DNA from: Solenopsis invicta
Taxonomy: Eukaryota > Arthropoda > Insecta > Hymenoptera > Formicidae
Length of the DNA: 64,000 nt
Assembly: GCF_016802725.1 (NCBI RefSeq)
Contig: NC_052673.1
Location: 18,396,156 to 18,460,155, forward strand
Direction of reading: 5' to 3'
Positions 35,616 to 50,026 of this stretch are shown here, piece by piece (positions within the stretch are counted from its first letter, which is position 1; the number at the start of each line of letters is the position of its first letter). Position numbers and translations under genes: made by a program. The notes beneath the pieces are model-generated. The model searched no databases and was not told where the DNA came from. It was given only the letters and a program-made list of their open reading frames with translations.

Positions 35616-35967
35616 CAGGGGTATTTAGGGTGTTCCAAAACTCATCAAAAGAAAGTATCGCCAATTGCAAGCGATTGTCTCGCCCTCTCGTGACCGTTAT
35701 AATTGAGGTTCATGTCGTTTGGCCTCGCTGTCGGTTGTTCGCGAATGCGTTTAGTGTTCGCTGCGATTATCAGATTCGCGTGTCTTGGATCCGTCTCGTC
35801 GGTACGAAGCGGGATATTATCGCTTACATTTCGACTAATTACGGCTCGATGATAGGTCTTGTGTAATGCGGCACGTGACGTTTTTCAACTCGCGTCTTTA
35901 ACAATCAAGTTCGTGCAACGGTCGACCGTACTTCGTTATCAAGGAGCGCAGCAACTTTGCAACGACA
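35616..35967 (+). promoter_or_regulatory. PAXBP1 upstream region and 5' UTR
   Basis: About 350 bp of GC-balanced sequence between the transposon and the PAXBP1 ATG. No TATA box is evident. A 95-codon open frame here is not supported as a gene. This is the only space for the core promoter if transcription starts downstream of the insertion. Confidence 0.45.
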
Positions 35968-38900
35968 ATGTCATTATTCAACAAGCCGAAGCGGAACATA
36001 CGCCGACGTCCTTTCGATGATGAAGACGAGGATAATGAGAACAGAATGGAGGTGGAGGATGCGCAGCCGGTCAAAGTTAAAACGAAGAAAGATAAGCCGA
36101 AGCAGACGCGCCTTAGCTTTGGAGAGGAGCTGGAACAAGGTGTTTATACGTACACACATGCTTGCATATATAATATGTGTGTATGTGTGTAATTAGTGTG
36201 TACATGAGTAACCAGTTTTCATATGCCTGTAGCGAGATTCTGTAATTCTTAAAACGATCCCTAAGCATTCAGTAATACCATATATTAATATTATAAAATA
36301 TTGTTAGATAAAGTAAAACAAACCTTTAAATGATCAATAATATTGAATATCTAGGGGTCACTTATCAGTTTTGTTACACTGATTTGTTGTACAATTTCTT
36401 TTGATGATTATATAAAATGTTGCTTGTAGAACAAACCTTTACAGGGGGTAATTACGACAGCAGGAATAAAGACAATGATTTAATGCCAAATATGATTTTG
36501 TTTTAGACAAATAATATTTAGTTAACAGATGCTGTTTCTCCCAAATCTATTGCCAAGCATTGTACGATGTATTGTATATTTGGATTAAAATTAAAAGTTG
36601 AAATGAATTACAGGGGACGATGGAGAGGTTTTTATAGTCAAGAAATCGTCAAGGAGCAAAAAGCTGATGAAACAGCTAGATCACGAGAGGAGGAAAAAGA
36701 AAGGTGAAGAGAAAATGCAAGTGGACACTGAGCAAGCGAATAAATCCATTAAGCAGGAAAAAGATTTAGAAATAAAGACAGATGATCTAGTAGTAAGCTA
36801 TCTCTATGATGTTTTATTATTATTAGCATTTCTTCAATTTAAGTATCATTTAACATAGAAGATTTTTTATGTATAATTTTAAAAGTTTGGAGAAAGGTTT
36901 CTTTTTCAATTTTTTCATGGATTTTCTTGGTTGTAGATGAATTATTTTAAAAATTTATTGGAAAAATTCTTGTAGGTGAATTTTTTCAATAAATTTTGCT
37001 TTTCTTGAAAAAGAAATCAAGAAAATCCATGGAAAAATTGAAAAACTCCAGTTTTTTTCCGAGCTTTTAAAACTATATTTTTGTCTCTCTCTAGTACGTT
37101 GACTAATGTTTCAAGATTTGGAACAACTGGGAATACAGCAAGAAGACATAATATTTCAATGTTATTTTTCAAACAATAATTTCTATTATATGTATAATTA
37201 TGTGTATTATACATTAAAGTTCAAGAATGTTTTTTTTAATTTAATCATTAAATTTGGATAAACAAATTTTATGTTTGATTGGAATATCATTTGTTTTATA
37301 ATGATATATTTATTTTATCAGTTATGTGTACCAAAAAAATGAATAGTACTCAAAATTATAAATATGAAGAAGATTACTTTCCAAGCTTCTTTATTTGTAT
37401 AAATTTTAGTGATCTTAATAGTTTATTATTTTACTTTAGTCTATATTTAATCTTTTAGTAAGCATTTTACCATAACTCAATGATTCTTAATGAATATTTT
37501 TATCTTATCATGTTATCATGTTGATAGTAGAAATACTCGGGTATTTTAATTTCAAGATATATTTCAAAATTGTAATTTTGCAAGTATTTTTTTTAGTAAA
37601 AATTTTGAATTTTTTTCTTTGAGATTATGTATCTTTACTAAAGAAAATATAATCTTTATTGCTAGGTTAAAATAAAAAATACAGGACCTCTGATTTTAAA
37701 CGGACGAGCTGCATTGGCAGCAGGAAAAGATGACTATACGTCGGGAGAGGAGGAAAATGAACCTGGCAGTCATACATTTCGGAAAAATACAGATAAAGCT
37801 GAAACTGTAAAAATACTTCTTGAGAGTATGTAATTTTGAATATAATGCATATAAGTTGAAATATATCCCTAAATTATTAGAATTATTTAAATAGAATTAT
37901 TGTGTAGATAATTTACAGTCCATATCTTTAACAAAAAATTGAAAAAGAAGCATTAAGTTTTGTTTCTAGATGTTTTATCTAAATTGCATTATAACACACA
38001 TGTTATAAAAATTAACAATTTTTAAAAAATGTATACCATGTATTTTTATATTTCTTATGATAATATTCTCTCAATTTTGTCCAGGTGGATGTATACCTGA
38101 TGCCGCTATGATTCATGCAGCGAGAAAACGCAGACAAAAAGCAAGAGAATTAGGAACTGATTACATTCCTATTGAAGAGCCAAGGTAACATTCTCATTCA
38201 TCTTGACCAAGATTATGTAATAAATAGATGAGTCATAAATTTGTTGTTATATTGTACAATTTATTAATATATTTACTAATGATATTATAATGAATTTGTT
38301 TTTATAGCGATGATAAGGGCAAGTCAAGATTAATACGAGAAGAAGATCATGATCGAAGTGACGATGATGATTCTCAAGACCGATTAGATATGACTGTCAA
38401 CACTGAAGCACGTGATAAAGAAAAGAGAAGAGAAGCCTTTCTTGCTTCTCAAGTTCAATTAAAATGTGAGTTAAGTTATATAATAATTAATTTTAGATAT
38501 AATATTTATCTAGTTAACTCTGACATTTAATAAAAGATAACAAAATTTTAAACATTTTTCTTTTAGTTTCAGATAATGAAAGTGAGCACGAGAATGAAGA
38601 AGAGGAGTGGGAAGCTCAACAAATACGAAAAGGTGTAACGGGTGCTCAGGTAAAAATGTAATTTATTAATATACCACAAAATTTAAGATAAAAAAGAACG
38701 CACATAAAGCGATATTAAATTTTCTTTGAACACGTAGATTGCGGCAGCACAACAGGATTCTATGTTGCAACAGCAATACACAATGGGTATGAATCAGATG
38801 ATCGGATCTGGTGTACCTTTAGAAATGGTATTGATGCCCGCACCACCACCACCACCGTCCATTCAACCACCAGATCCAACGAAAATTGTACCTGTTACAC

Positions 38901-39707
38901 CGCAAGAAGTTGTAAACAGAATGCGCACAAGGTTTTATATTTTTCCAAATATATATTTTGATCTTTATATACAATAGAAAAATTAATGAAAGCGAATTAA
39001 TATAAATATACATTGTTAATTGAAGATTGGACAACTTGAAAGAGGTACATAGACGGCATCAGCAAGATCAGGAGCGTTTAAATACAGAATTACAGCAAAC
39101 TAAAAAAGAATTGAAGGAAAGTGAAATTCGTACGCCGCATTATGCACAACGCTTCAGATATTACCAAGAGTTGCGTGGGTATGTCACTGACTTGGTAGAG
39201 TGTCTTGATGAGAAGGTGGGTTGATACGCTCTCACGTTTGATTTATGTGCACTGGGTTTTATCATACAGTATGTGGCTGTAACAAAAATTTTCCAATCCC
39301 AGTAACGTATCAGCAATTTTAATAAATCTTGTTTTAAATTTTATTTGACTTATATAAAGTCTGATTATAAAGATATAAAAGTTGATTAAATTATTAGTAT
39401 TAATTAAATTATTTAGCATAACGATCAACTCATTATATTTTTGATTGTGTTAATGATGTATAGACTATTTGATATATAAATGTGAAATACGTATAGTAGA
39501 AGAAAAGAAATTATATAATTTTTTGTTCTGTGATATTAAACTTGATATAACTGCAATAAAAAGTTTTAGAAGCTTTAAATTACAAAAGATACACTATTTT
39601 AAAAAATTACAAGAACATATGTTACTCTTCTTACTTCTCCAAATTTGCTAAATAAAATAATGACAAAATCTTTTTTAATAAGTTCAACTATTTGTAAAAT
39701 AAAAAGG

Positions 39708-39748
<41 letters not shown>

Positions 39749-41969
39749 GCATATATACACGTTTCCATTGCCGGGGGTCACATTATCTTCTCTGTATTAT
39801 ATGTTACTTTTAAACATATTTTATAAAGATAAATATCATTTTTATACAAGTGATTAATAAATTAATTTGACTATGGTAAGTAATTTGATGTCTAATCTGT
39901 TTATTTTTAATATATAAATGTTATTGTCACATTAGATAATTTTCTAAGTAATTTATGAAACTGCCGATTAACAAACAAATTAATGCTTCTTAAGCATTAT
40001 ATGTTATTGACAGAAAGCCATCAAGTTTAGACATCATCAATTTTAATTAATGGAATATGTTCATTGAATCAAATTAAATGTATAATTCTTTTGTTAGCTT
40101 CCTCTGGTCACCGATTTGGAGCAACGCTGGTTAGATCTGTATGGCGAACGTTCAACTGAATTGATGGAACGAAGACGTCAAGACACGAGAGATCAAGCAG
40201 AAGAAATAACTACCGGAACAAGTCAGTACATTTTCAGTGTGTACTGAGCACACTTATGATAACCTTATGCACCAAAGATTTCATTGAAAGTTTTTGTAAC
40301 ACAAATCTTATAATCTTTTGCTTTGTGCAGGAGGTCAACCCATGAGAAGAGGACCGGAAGTAGAAGTACACGTACGACGAGCTGCAGAGAGAGAAGGTAG
40401 AAGAGCTCGTCGCAGAAGAGCACGCGAATCAGCTTTAAATATGCCAAAGCACATTGATGGCATGTCTAGTGACGATGAAGTCACTGAGCAACAAAATCTT
40501 GTATTTAAGCAAGCGAAAGGTAATATTCGATTTTCGAATTTTTACGCGTTTTTAACACGTATTTTACAATTGTATAACATACTTTTATTTTATTACAGAT
40601 GAAATTGATAGTAATTGTAAAGATATATTTTCTGACGTTGTGGAGGAATATTGTACAATACGTGGTATTCTTTCAAAATTCGAATCATGGAGAGAAACAG
40701 ACATGGATGCTTATACAGAAGCTTATGTATCATTGTATTTACCTAAGATTATCTCACCCATTATTAGATTACAATTAGTTACATGGAATCCAATCATGGT
40801 ATGTATTTTATTTATCTCTCCTGACAAAAAAAGATGTCAGTCACGCTTGTAATTAATATCTTATTTTTATAGGAAAGCGCTGATTTAGAAAGAACAAAGT
40901 GGTATAATACATTACTTCTATACGCTTTAGATAGTAAAGAGACGGAGGAATCATTGAAACGTGATCCAGATGTTAGATTGATACCATCTACAATTGAAAA
41001 AATTGTGATACCAAAATTGACATGTAAGGACACTCTAAAGATGATCTTTCATAGTTTATAATGCTATTTACAAAACGACAGTAAGAATGAAATAATTTTA
41101 TATATTTGATAATTTTTAGTTATTATCGAAAAAATATGGGATCCAATGTCAACGTCTCAGACGTTACGCCTTGTAGGAACTATAAATCGATTAATCAAGG
41201 AATATCCTAATTTGAATGACACCAGTAAACAATTGGAAACTTTGTTCAATGCTATTTTAGATAAAATTAAGGCTGCTATTGAAAACGATGTTTTCATACC
41301 TATCTTTCCAAAACAGTTAGTACATTCAGCATATAATTAAATTGATATATAGCTAAATTATTCTTTTGTTGCTTTTAACACCAGTTAACCTTTCAGAGTT
41401 TGGGATACAAAGCATCAATTCTTTCAAAGGCAATTTGCAATGGCTGTTAAATTATTGCGTAATTTATTAAGTTGGCAAGGCCTTCTTGGGGATACACAAT
41501 TAAAAAACTTGGCGCTGGGCTCACTTTTGAATCGTTATCTACTCGCTGGATTAAGAGTTTCTTGTCCAACTGACGCTTTATTTAAAGCAAACATGGTATG
41601 TTTAATATTAAAATATAATTAAATATATGTTATAATCACACGAAAAAACATTTTAATTTTATTCAATGAATGAAATATTTGTCAATGTATATTAGATTAT
41701 GAGTACACTACCAAGAGCATGGCTGCAAGGAGAAACTATCGAACATCTCAAGATGTTTGCCACACTTATTCAACAACTTAGCGAACAGTTGGATCAAGCA
41801 AACCCTGCACACAAGTAAGTGTTTTATTAATAACATTTGTCGCGATTAATGAAATACTCTTTTATATTGTGAACCGTGTAAGGTAAACGTATCCAATATG
41901 AAACTTGTATGTTACAGTGAAGCCTGGGAGTATGCCAAGTCCATCCTGAAAATAATCAAGCCGTTATAA
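35968..41969 (+). CDS. PAXBP1: PAX3- and PAX7-binding protein 1 homologue (GCFC family)
   Basis: Nuclear GC-rich-sequence-factor-like protein. Relatives are splicing-associated factors, and the vertebrate protein links PAX3/7 to histone methylation. Sixteen exons: 35968-36139, 36614-36792, 37666-37825, 38085-38184, 38308-38465, 38567-38649, 38738-38931, 39026-39215, 40098-40221, 40331-40519, 40599-40798, 40873-41023, 41120-41315, 41397-41595, 41696-41814, 41918-41969. Phases close to 821 residues. The N terminus (MSLFNKPKRNIRRR) is basic then acidic. The conserved block VKKSSRSKKLMKQL follows, and GCIPDAAMIHAARKRRQKAR is a hallmark of the family. A proline run (PAPPPPPPS) lies mid-protein, then a coiled-coil stretch rich in E, Q and K, an Arg-rich patch (RRARRRRARES), and the C-terminal GCFC domain with EKIWDPMSTSQT. 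Usual family length is about 800-920. Introns are AT-rich; one holds a hairpin at 36880-37075. Confidence 0.93.
36880..37075. repeat. Imperfect hairpin in PAXBP1 intron 2
   Basis: CATGGATTTTCTTG at about 36917 pairs with CAAGAAAATCCATG at about 37019, and flanking TTTCTTTTTCAATTTTT pairs with its complement on the far side. This is a foldback of about 190 bp, probably a MITE remnant. Confidence 0.65.
39712..39744. repeat. TA microsatellite in PAXBP1 intron 8
   Basis: About sixteen TA units within the largest PAXBP1 intron (39216-40097). Confidence 0.9.
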
Positions 41970-42965
41970 TATCTTGATCATTATGTGTATGTCAGTAATA
42001 TTTTATCAAATTTCTTGCTTTAGTATCACGCTTGTTGATAGATTTTATACATATAACATACAATAGGATTCTGTACATGATACATCACAGTAAATTGTCA
42101 AATGTATAATATATGAAAATACAGTTTTATATAGTAATAAACTAAAATGAGACAACAACATGATATACTTCCCAATTGTATATAATAAATACGGGAAAAA
42201 TAAATTTGTAAATAATATACACATAGAAATTCAAGTTTCTTATCTTTAAAAACTTATCATTGTTATCAAAATTGCTAAAAAAGTATTAAATTTCTATATC
42301 GACATAAGTAATAGAAATGATAGTGCTTATCTGCATATGTATATTCTATAACAAAACATATTTCCGTATTACATGTACAAAGATAATATATTAAAACGCA
42401 TGCTTTTCTGTTTAATTATTTCTAAATCTAATACAGTTAATAAATCATTTATGTATAAAATCAGAAAATTGTTTCGCTTTTCGCGCACGATAACGATAAT
42501 AACAAAATAACTGAAGAAATAAAACAGAAAAGAAAAAAATATGTAAGCAGATACTAAAAATATGTTTTATATAATCTTCAAAAAAATATTTTTATGTTCC
42601 AAATATTTTTGAACTCTTGTTACTTGAAGTCATTGTACGTTCTCATAAACTATTAATTTGTATCGTAAATATTGAAAAATTGATTATTTTTCTGCACATG
42701 TTTCGACGTATAACAAACATATGTGTAAATAAAGATGTGTACATATTTTATATGCTTGTGTATTGTGAGAAAAAGGGTCAGCGATAATATAATATATGTA
42801 CGATCCATATGATTGAAGATAATGCGCCGAGAGCACAATTCCTGTGTCTATATACGCATGAACGATCGTGTTTGTATTCGTGGGTCACAGTGATAAGAAC
42901 TGGTAAGGGTCATTCCTTGACTTGTGTGATCTCAGTTTGCTTCCACCAAGCTACGATCGCACATC
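41970..42965. other. Intergenic between PAXBP1 and the vitellogenin-like gene
   Basis: AT-rich. The first part is probably the PAXBP1 3' UTR, with AATAAA-like signals near 42186 and 42200. The last 120 bp is GC-balanced and likely holds the promoter and 5' leader of the next gene. Nothing else is called. Confidence 0.5.
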
Positions 42966-45900
42966 ATGAGGTTCACAGGTATTAAAGTATTTAGAATAAA
43001 AAGATTATATTGTCGCAAGCGAAATATTTATTGCAATCTTAATAATATCTATATTACTGTAATATAAGTGTTGCTAGCTTACATTTTCTTTGTTTTGAAT
43101 GTCTTGTAAAAGACTTTCCGATAATGATTGACAATTGTGAAAACGTGAAGAAATGGAGAAGACTGGAAAACGATAAGTCAAATGTACAAAATTGACATAA
43201 GGAAAGTTTCTTTTCTCAGATTCCAATTTGGTAGCTGGGCTAGCGCCAGGAATAGGAAGAATATTATTCATATTCTTACTTTTGAGCACTGAGATTGTCG
43301 CGCAAAGTTTATTCAGATCCGGGAAAGAATATATATATTCTTACAACGTTACATCGAACACTGGTGTGCTAGTGCCTTCCAATGCAGCTTCTTCATGGAA
43401 TCTCAATGGAAAACTCATAATTCAAGCGGAGCATGATTATGTCACAGTACAGGTATTTTTTTTTTTTTTTAATAGTTATAATTCTCTTTGCACTGTTTTA
43501 ATTTCTGTTTTTTATCACAAAAATTACGTAACTTTTAATAAAATTTTATTGCATTACAATCTGATGTAATATTCCATTGCTTCTTATCAGTTGCAATCAT
43601 TGAAGACGAGCATGCATAATGGAAATATAAAGGAAAAAGTAGAAGATATCGATATCTACGATGACGCTTTAGAACTTTTGAAACCTTTCCGTTTATCGTA
43701 CAACAAAGTGAACAAAGGGCTCATCGAGAACTTCAGCACCGAAGCCGAACCTATATGGACAACGAATATAAAACGGAGTATAGCTGGAATTTTGCAACTA
43801 GATCTTTTGAATTTAGAAAAGGAGATCGCATTTCATTCTAGTGAAGTAAATATGGCAATTAATTGTAGCTCACACAAGTGAATATATATATAGTGCATAA
43901 TGAAATTGGATAATATTAATATACATTTTACAAAAACGTAGAGGCTTTAAAACATACAGAAATTATAATATAATTCGCAGATAAACCATTACGGAAAATG
44001 TGATATCGATTATGTTGTAAGCCCGGAAGGTGACAATCAACGTTTGATAAGAAAATCGTTAGATCCTCGGATGTGTATTGGGCATCCAAATTGCTACTGG
44101 TCGAACGTTCCTAAAGTGCAATGCACTGACGAGGATCAAGTACATTGCACCACTCATAATCTATTTATTTAATCAATACAAAGTTTATCGAATTATGTCG
44201 ATAACTAATGTGGTCATGTGTAATAGTGTGTTATATGTATATTTTTTTTTAGAATCCTATCTTGAAAAGTAGCGAAAGAATATATCAATTGAAAACCGAT
44301 GGATTCGTTCATGATATCATCTCCGTCAATGCATCCGGAAGTATCTATGTGCAACCTTTTCAAAGTATGGGAGAGGCGCATTATCATTTTGTTCAGTATG
44401 TTTTTTTTAGATATATACATACTTGTATTGAATTATTGTAAATGAACAGATACATAAAAACTGCTCTATCTTACACAGGCAAACTATCGAGTTATCTTCT
44501 GTAAAGGATATAACGAATAAAATAGCTACAAATAATTTACAAACTACAGCACTTCAACACGAGCTACCGGAAGCAGATCTCACGCAGGGTAGAGGCACAC
44601 CGGATAAAAATTTTGTTTTTAAATCTGTAAGCTTATTATTTTTATTATCTTCTCGTCTATTTTGTTATTGCAGTGAAATTTTTATCTGTTGTAGATAAGT
44701 CGTTTATTAGATCGTTTAAGCCACAGACTCGAAAATCCCGGTTTGGATACCGAAATCCATAATCTGCACAATTCAACGATATCTGTGCTTCTCTATTATC
44801 TCGATATGTTAGATCGTGTTGATCTAGGAAAAGCTTACACTCGCATCTCCGGAACTAGTTACAAGGAGGAAACGATACGGTATTTATCATTATAATAAAG
44901 CCTTATATTACTACCCTTATTTTTAGGATAAATTATACATTTCTGTGCTTTACAGAAACATGTTTCTCGAGGCACTGCCGCAAGTTGGAAGTAAAGCGTC
45001 TGCGCTTTTCATATTGGATCTTATTCAGGGCAACAAAGTATCCGATATATCTGCGATTCAGTTACTTATGCGACTACCGTTTTATATAAGAAGACCCGAC
45101 GTTCAACTACTGGTCAGCCTCCAACCGCTTCTTACGCTGGCGAGCAAAATCCGCATGGAAGTGCAAAATACCGCGATTCTGGCTTATGGAACATTAATAT
45201 ACAAAACTTGTCTGGTGCATTGTCCGTATGAGATGTTAGATGATTATGTACGCCTGTATCTCGACAAATTTACAGGTACATATAACAATTTTAATTTATC
45301 TACGTATTTGTCTTCTAATTTACATCGTTTAGATAGGACTATGCCATTCCATCCTTGTTACAGAAAGTACTCGATACGAGCAGAAAATGGTCTGGTTGGA
45401 AGGTTTAGCGAATATACAATTAGGGAGAGTTGTCGAGTTTTTAGAGCCTATAGCCAGCGGCAATAATGCTGAATCACGGCATTTTCGAGTACTCGCAGCT
45501 TGGGCCTCTATTCCCACGGCACCATTGAGGCCCGATGTTGTAAGCGGTCTTTCTTGTAAATTTTACGCGGGTCGCAAGTGTTTAACATTACATGTAATAA
45601 TTTTATTTCGCAGATTTATCCTGTATATTGGCCGATCTTGCTCAATAGAACCGAGCATCTGGAAATGAGGGTTGCCGCGTTAACTTTACTTATTGTTTCC
45701 AGCCCTACACCCAACAGATTAATATCTCTGTATTGGTACATGCAAAACGAGCACGATCAACACTTGTACAATTATTTTTATACGATGGTAAAATCTATGG
45801 AACGCACCACATATCCCTGTTATAAGCGCATGTAAGTATGCATACAAATTTATCAGGGCGAAAGAACGGTAACGAATATTAATTTTTATATCATTATTTA

Positions 45901-48900
45901 TATAAATCTAGCGTATTATCTTTATTTTATTCACTAACGTTGCTTGAACAATATTTTGGCACTGTTCATTAATTTATCATCAGATTCTGATTAGTTCACT
46001 CTAATGTTAACAATTTATTTAATACTTTTACGTGTATTTTCAATTCTTAATTGGACATTTACAGAAGCAAAATCGCAGCCCAATTTAGTCGCGTACTTCG
46101 GATACCGAATAATGACTATTTGATTACTGGTAATTATTTGGTTGATTATCAAGATTCCTTGAGAAGATTTGGTGCTATGTTGCATGGCATTATCATAGCC
46201 AACCCTTTTACGAATATTCCTGAAGTAATATACGTATCTTTAAATAATTATGCTAGTGGAACGCACATTAATCATGTGTCTGTAAGTATACATTTTCTAA
46301 AGTAAAAATATTTGCATTATTTTTACAAATATTACACAATTTAATTATCATATTTTTTTGTTACGGCATTATAGCTATACGTTAAAGCGGAGGGTATTTT
46401 CCACTCATTAGCAACTTCCTTTGAAAACCCGACGAACATAAAGGATATTCTGAAGGAATTCAAATTGGATGAACGCAGGAAAGGTCCTGTGCATTTAGAG
46501 ATAATTACACGTATTCAAGAAAAAACAGTGTTGTGCGTTCATTGGAATGAAACAAACATAATTGAGGGATTGAAGTGTAAGTCTGTAATTCACAATTGCG
46601 AAAGTAGTATAATAATGTTACATCATTTACGTATTTAATTTTTTAGACTTGTCTTCTTTATCGGATAACATATATCAAACGTATTATAATATGGAGTTTC
46701 ACATTAATCAACAACGTATAAATGTACCGTTGACGTTAGAATCGAGGCAAGTAACTGATTTTGGTACTAACGTTAGACTCGCGATGACAGGAACGTCATT
46801 GTTTTCAATGAGAGGCAATTTTACGCGTGATTTTCCTGGACGAAATAATCATATTATTTTACGGTAAGACTATATTGTATACACAATTTACTTCGCATTT
46901 CTAATTCCGTGTATTTACTCGCACGCGTTTCTATAATATTTATATCTAAATATAATAAAAATAAATTGTTTTATGTATTTTTTAAATTTATTTATATATT
47001 CGAAATATTTTGTAGCACATCTGTTCACGGCATTGAAACGATAGAGAATTATAATCCGCTGGTCGATTTATGGCATAGCGCTGAAAGAGTTCAGTCGCTA
47101 CACGGATATCTTCCTATTAACGTTACACTCGGATTAGACGAACGGCCATTTATTTCGTACGACACTCTAGAAGGTATCAATTCTATTTTATTAATAGCGA
47201 TTCGATATTCAAACGAGCGATATTCAAAACTTTGCGTGTTTAAAAGGTACTTTATTTTATGAGTATCTCATTCAATTCCAATTCTTTGTGTTCTAAAAAT
47301 CGTGTTATAGAACACCTTAAGACAGGATTTACAGCACATGCTAAAACGCTCACGAGCATTAGAGGTGCCAATGTTCGATCAAAGTTAGATCGAATTTGTG
47401 GTTCGTGCTCTGTATCGCACACAGTTGTAAAGTCACCATCGTCTAATCTGCAGGTAAATATTATTTTGAATATATAATGTCTCTTTTGCTCATTAAATTT
47501 TATTGGTTAATTTATATTAATGAATGCATATAAATCACTCTTTTTTTCTTTTCTTCTCCTGTATAGACAGTGAATATTCTGAACATGGAGCTTCCCGAAT
47601 TAGGCGGACGGCTACAAGTAAAGATATTTAATTGCGAAAACTTGATGTCGCATGAAACATTAATTAACGACATTTGGTTCTCTCATCAGAGCAATTATCA
47701 GTAATGTACCATTTATATTTATCTATATTTATCTGTATATATTGAGTTTTTTGTAATGTGGTGTAATGTAGAAAAGAGAGCAACAAAATGATTCTACATG
47801 AGAAAAAAAGTAAGAAAAGTATAAGATAAAATTTTGATAAGCCTTTATTTTCGAGAAAGTCAATTTTGAAAATTATAGGATGCATGCATTTTATTGACCA
47901 TAATTTTCATATCTTTTTTATTTTCAACGCAACAATCTCAGTTTTTATTCTATTGACATAGTTAAATTGATATAGCAATATATATTATTTTCTTAATTGT
48001 TATTATATAATATATTGCGGAATGTATAAATCTTAAATCGATTATCGATTTTACTGACAATTATAGAACGTGGCCAAGTATAAAATTTGCCTTAATCGGA
48101 CTGCATTTCTTGGATTACTTCACTTATGTGCCACCAAAAGGTAGTTGTGGATTAGCCGCTTATATCGAGGCACTTAAATCCGGACCGTCACAGGTGAGAT
48201 CTATATTCATGTGGAATCACATAAAAACGAAGAAGAAACTTTATTCCAATATTGAGTACAAAGAGAGAGAGAGAGAGAGAGAAACTACAACCAGTATATT
48301 TTGTACATTCATACATTAAGATATTAATTACGCTTGCTGTATTGAATATTTTTTTATTATAGACGAGATTGGAATATTTGAAAAGTGAAAATCGTCATAT
48401 TTTATCTTTGACACATCGCGACCTACAGTCCTCGCAAATTTTTCATCAATGGAATCTAGCTGTATTACACGAAACCACCGGCTGGTTATCGGACATGATT
48501 AAATTTAAAGCCATCAAGATTGTGCCTGGTGAACGCGTATTTAAGGTGAATTTAAAGATTCCACATCAAGTCTACGATAATGCTGAATGTAACCGAAATT
48601 GATTTATTGATTGATTTAGTTTTGCGTAGAAGTCGAAAGACAGGTGCCGTGGCGATGGGAGATTCTGAGTAACGAACCGAGTGGCTCCCCTCGCATCAAA
48701 TTAAATATCATTTGGGGACCATCTGACAATGCGAAAGGAAAATGCAGTGGATCTTCCATATCAATGAACTTGATTGGTGAAATTAGCAACGAACAGCTCA
48801 TGGAAAGTAAAGAGGCAAACTGGCCTTACGATGAATGCCAAAGAGATTCCGTGGGAAAAAGAATCGTTCCTTATACGAATTCTTGTTACGAAGTATCGAA

Positions 48901-50026
48901 GGAATTGTCGACCTTGCGAAGATATGAAATTATTGCACAATATGAAAACGTAAGTTTCAAAAGGACTTTGTAAAACTTCATATACTCAAATATGTAATTA
49001 TGGCATAATAATGAGACTCATAATGACAACAGTTACCAGAGAGTTTATCCAAGCTGCTCTGGAAAATGTACGCCTTGTACGATCTTATCGGTGGAAATAG
49101 CAGTATTGCAAGAAAATCAGACGAGCTTGCGATAACCGCGACTTTTCCAAAAGAGTCAAACGTTGGCGAATTGCAACTTAACGGAGACAAAATTGCGATT
49201 GAATACAATTCGCATTACATTGATCTTTTCTTGATACGAACGAGAATTCATAAGTATATGGAAATACCTTTATTCAGAATGTTTACTAGTACGTAATATC
49301 AAGCTATTTATCTCAAAATAAAGTTATCCAAGTATTGAATACCGTATTGCGATGATGTATTTTACGTCTCAAAGTAGAGATTGTTTAATTTAACGTTATC
49401 TAATGTAGGTGCATGTATAGTAACGTCAAATTCTATAAGGTCGGCGTACAACACGATTTACAGTTTCGCTGAAAATAGCGAAGCGATATTACTCGGGCAA
49501 TGTTACGACGAAAATCCTAGACTTGCGTTGACAGTAGCCAATGGTCTGTATGGCATCGACGTCAATTTAACTGATGAATCGGGAATTACCCGGATTACAG
49601 CTGGTAAGGATAGAGGAACCCTATACAATGCTACATCACATATACAATTGGAATATGATTACACATTTCATAAACTAGGAACTAAAAAGTAAGTAAAGAA
49701 AATAGCACTTGATATTAAACAAAAGCAAATCCACAATATGTGAAGTCCATTTTAAATAGACAATTTTATATTTAAAACGGAATTTTTCATATTATTGATT
49801 TATTTTGCTCTTTAAATATAGAATCAAAAAAGTTAATATATTAATTGTATACAGGATTAAGATGAGCGAGAAGACAATCGATATTTTGCTACCTAATATT
49901 TTTCTGTATATGCATTGGACGCAGGAACAAGTTCTCCTCTTTTTCCCCAATCATGTGCTAGAATTTAGTTGCGGAATATGCACACTCGATCATCCCAACA
50001 TCGACAAATTGTACGAAAAACTCTGA
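42966..50026 (+). CDS. Vitellogenin-like large lipid transfer protein
   Basis: A secreted lipid-transfer protein of the vitellogenin / LLTP family. Twenty-two exons: 42966-42978, 43220-43452, 43591-43845, 43981-44139, 44253-44395, 44479-44626, 44695-44879, 44956-45275, 45364-45539, 45614-45831, 46065-46281, 46375-46576, 46647-46863, 47016-47173, 47311-47453, 47567-47700, 48067-48193, 48363-48588, 48633-48949, 49033-49288, 49409-49688, 49855-50026. All phases close, giving 1432 residues. A hydrophobic signal (ILFIFLLLSTEIVAQ) is followed by an N-sheet (FRSGKEYIYSYN), a C-rich turn (DPRMCIGHPNCYW), helical-domain stretches (FLEALPQVGSKASALF) and beta-sheet regions. The C terminus looks like a degenerate von Willebrand D domain (C...CGICT). 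No polyserine tract as in classical vitellogenin. It probably corresponds to one of the hymenopteran Vg-like genes (A, B or C); I cannot say which, though C is unlikely given its length. The 13-bp first coding exon carries only MRFT plus one base. Exon 19 uses the downstream AG of a TAG-AAG pair, because the upstream AG would create TAA. Confidence 0.85.
48260..48283. repeat. AG dinucleotide microsatellite
   Basis: Short AG array within an intron of the vitellogenin-like gene. Confidence 0.85.
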
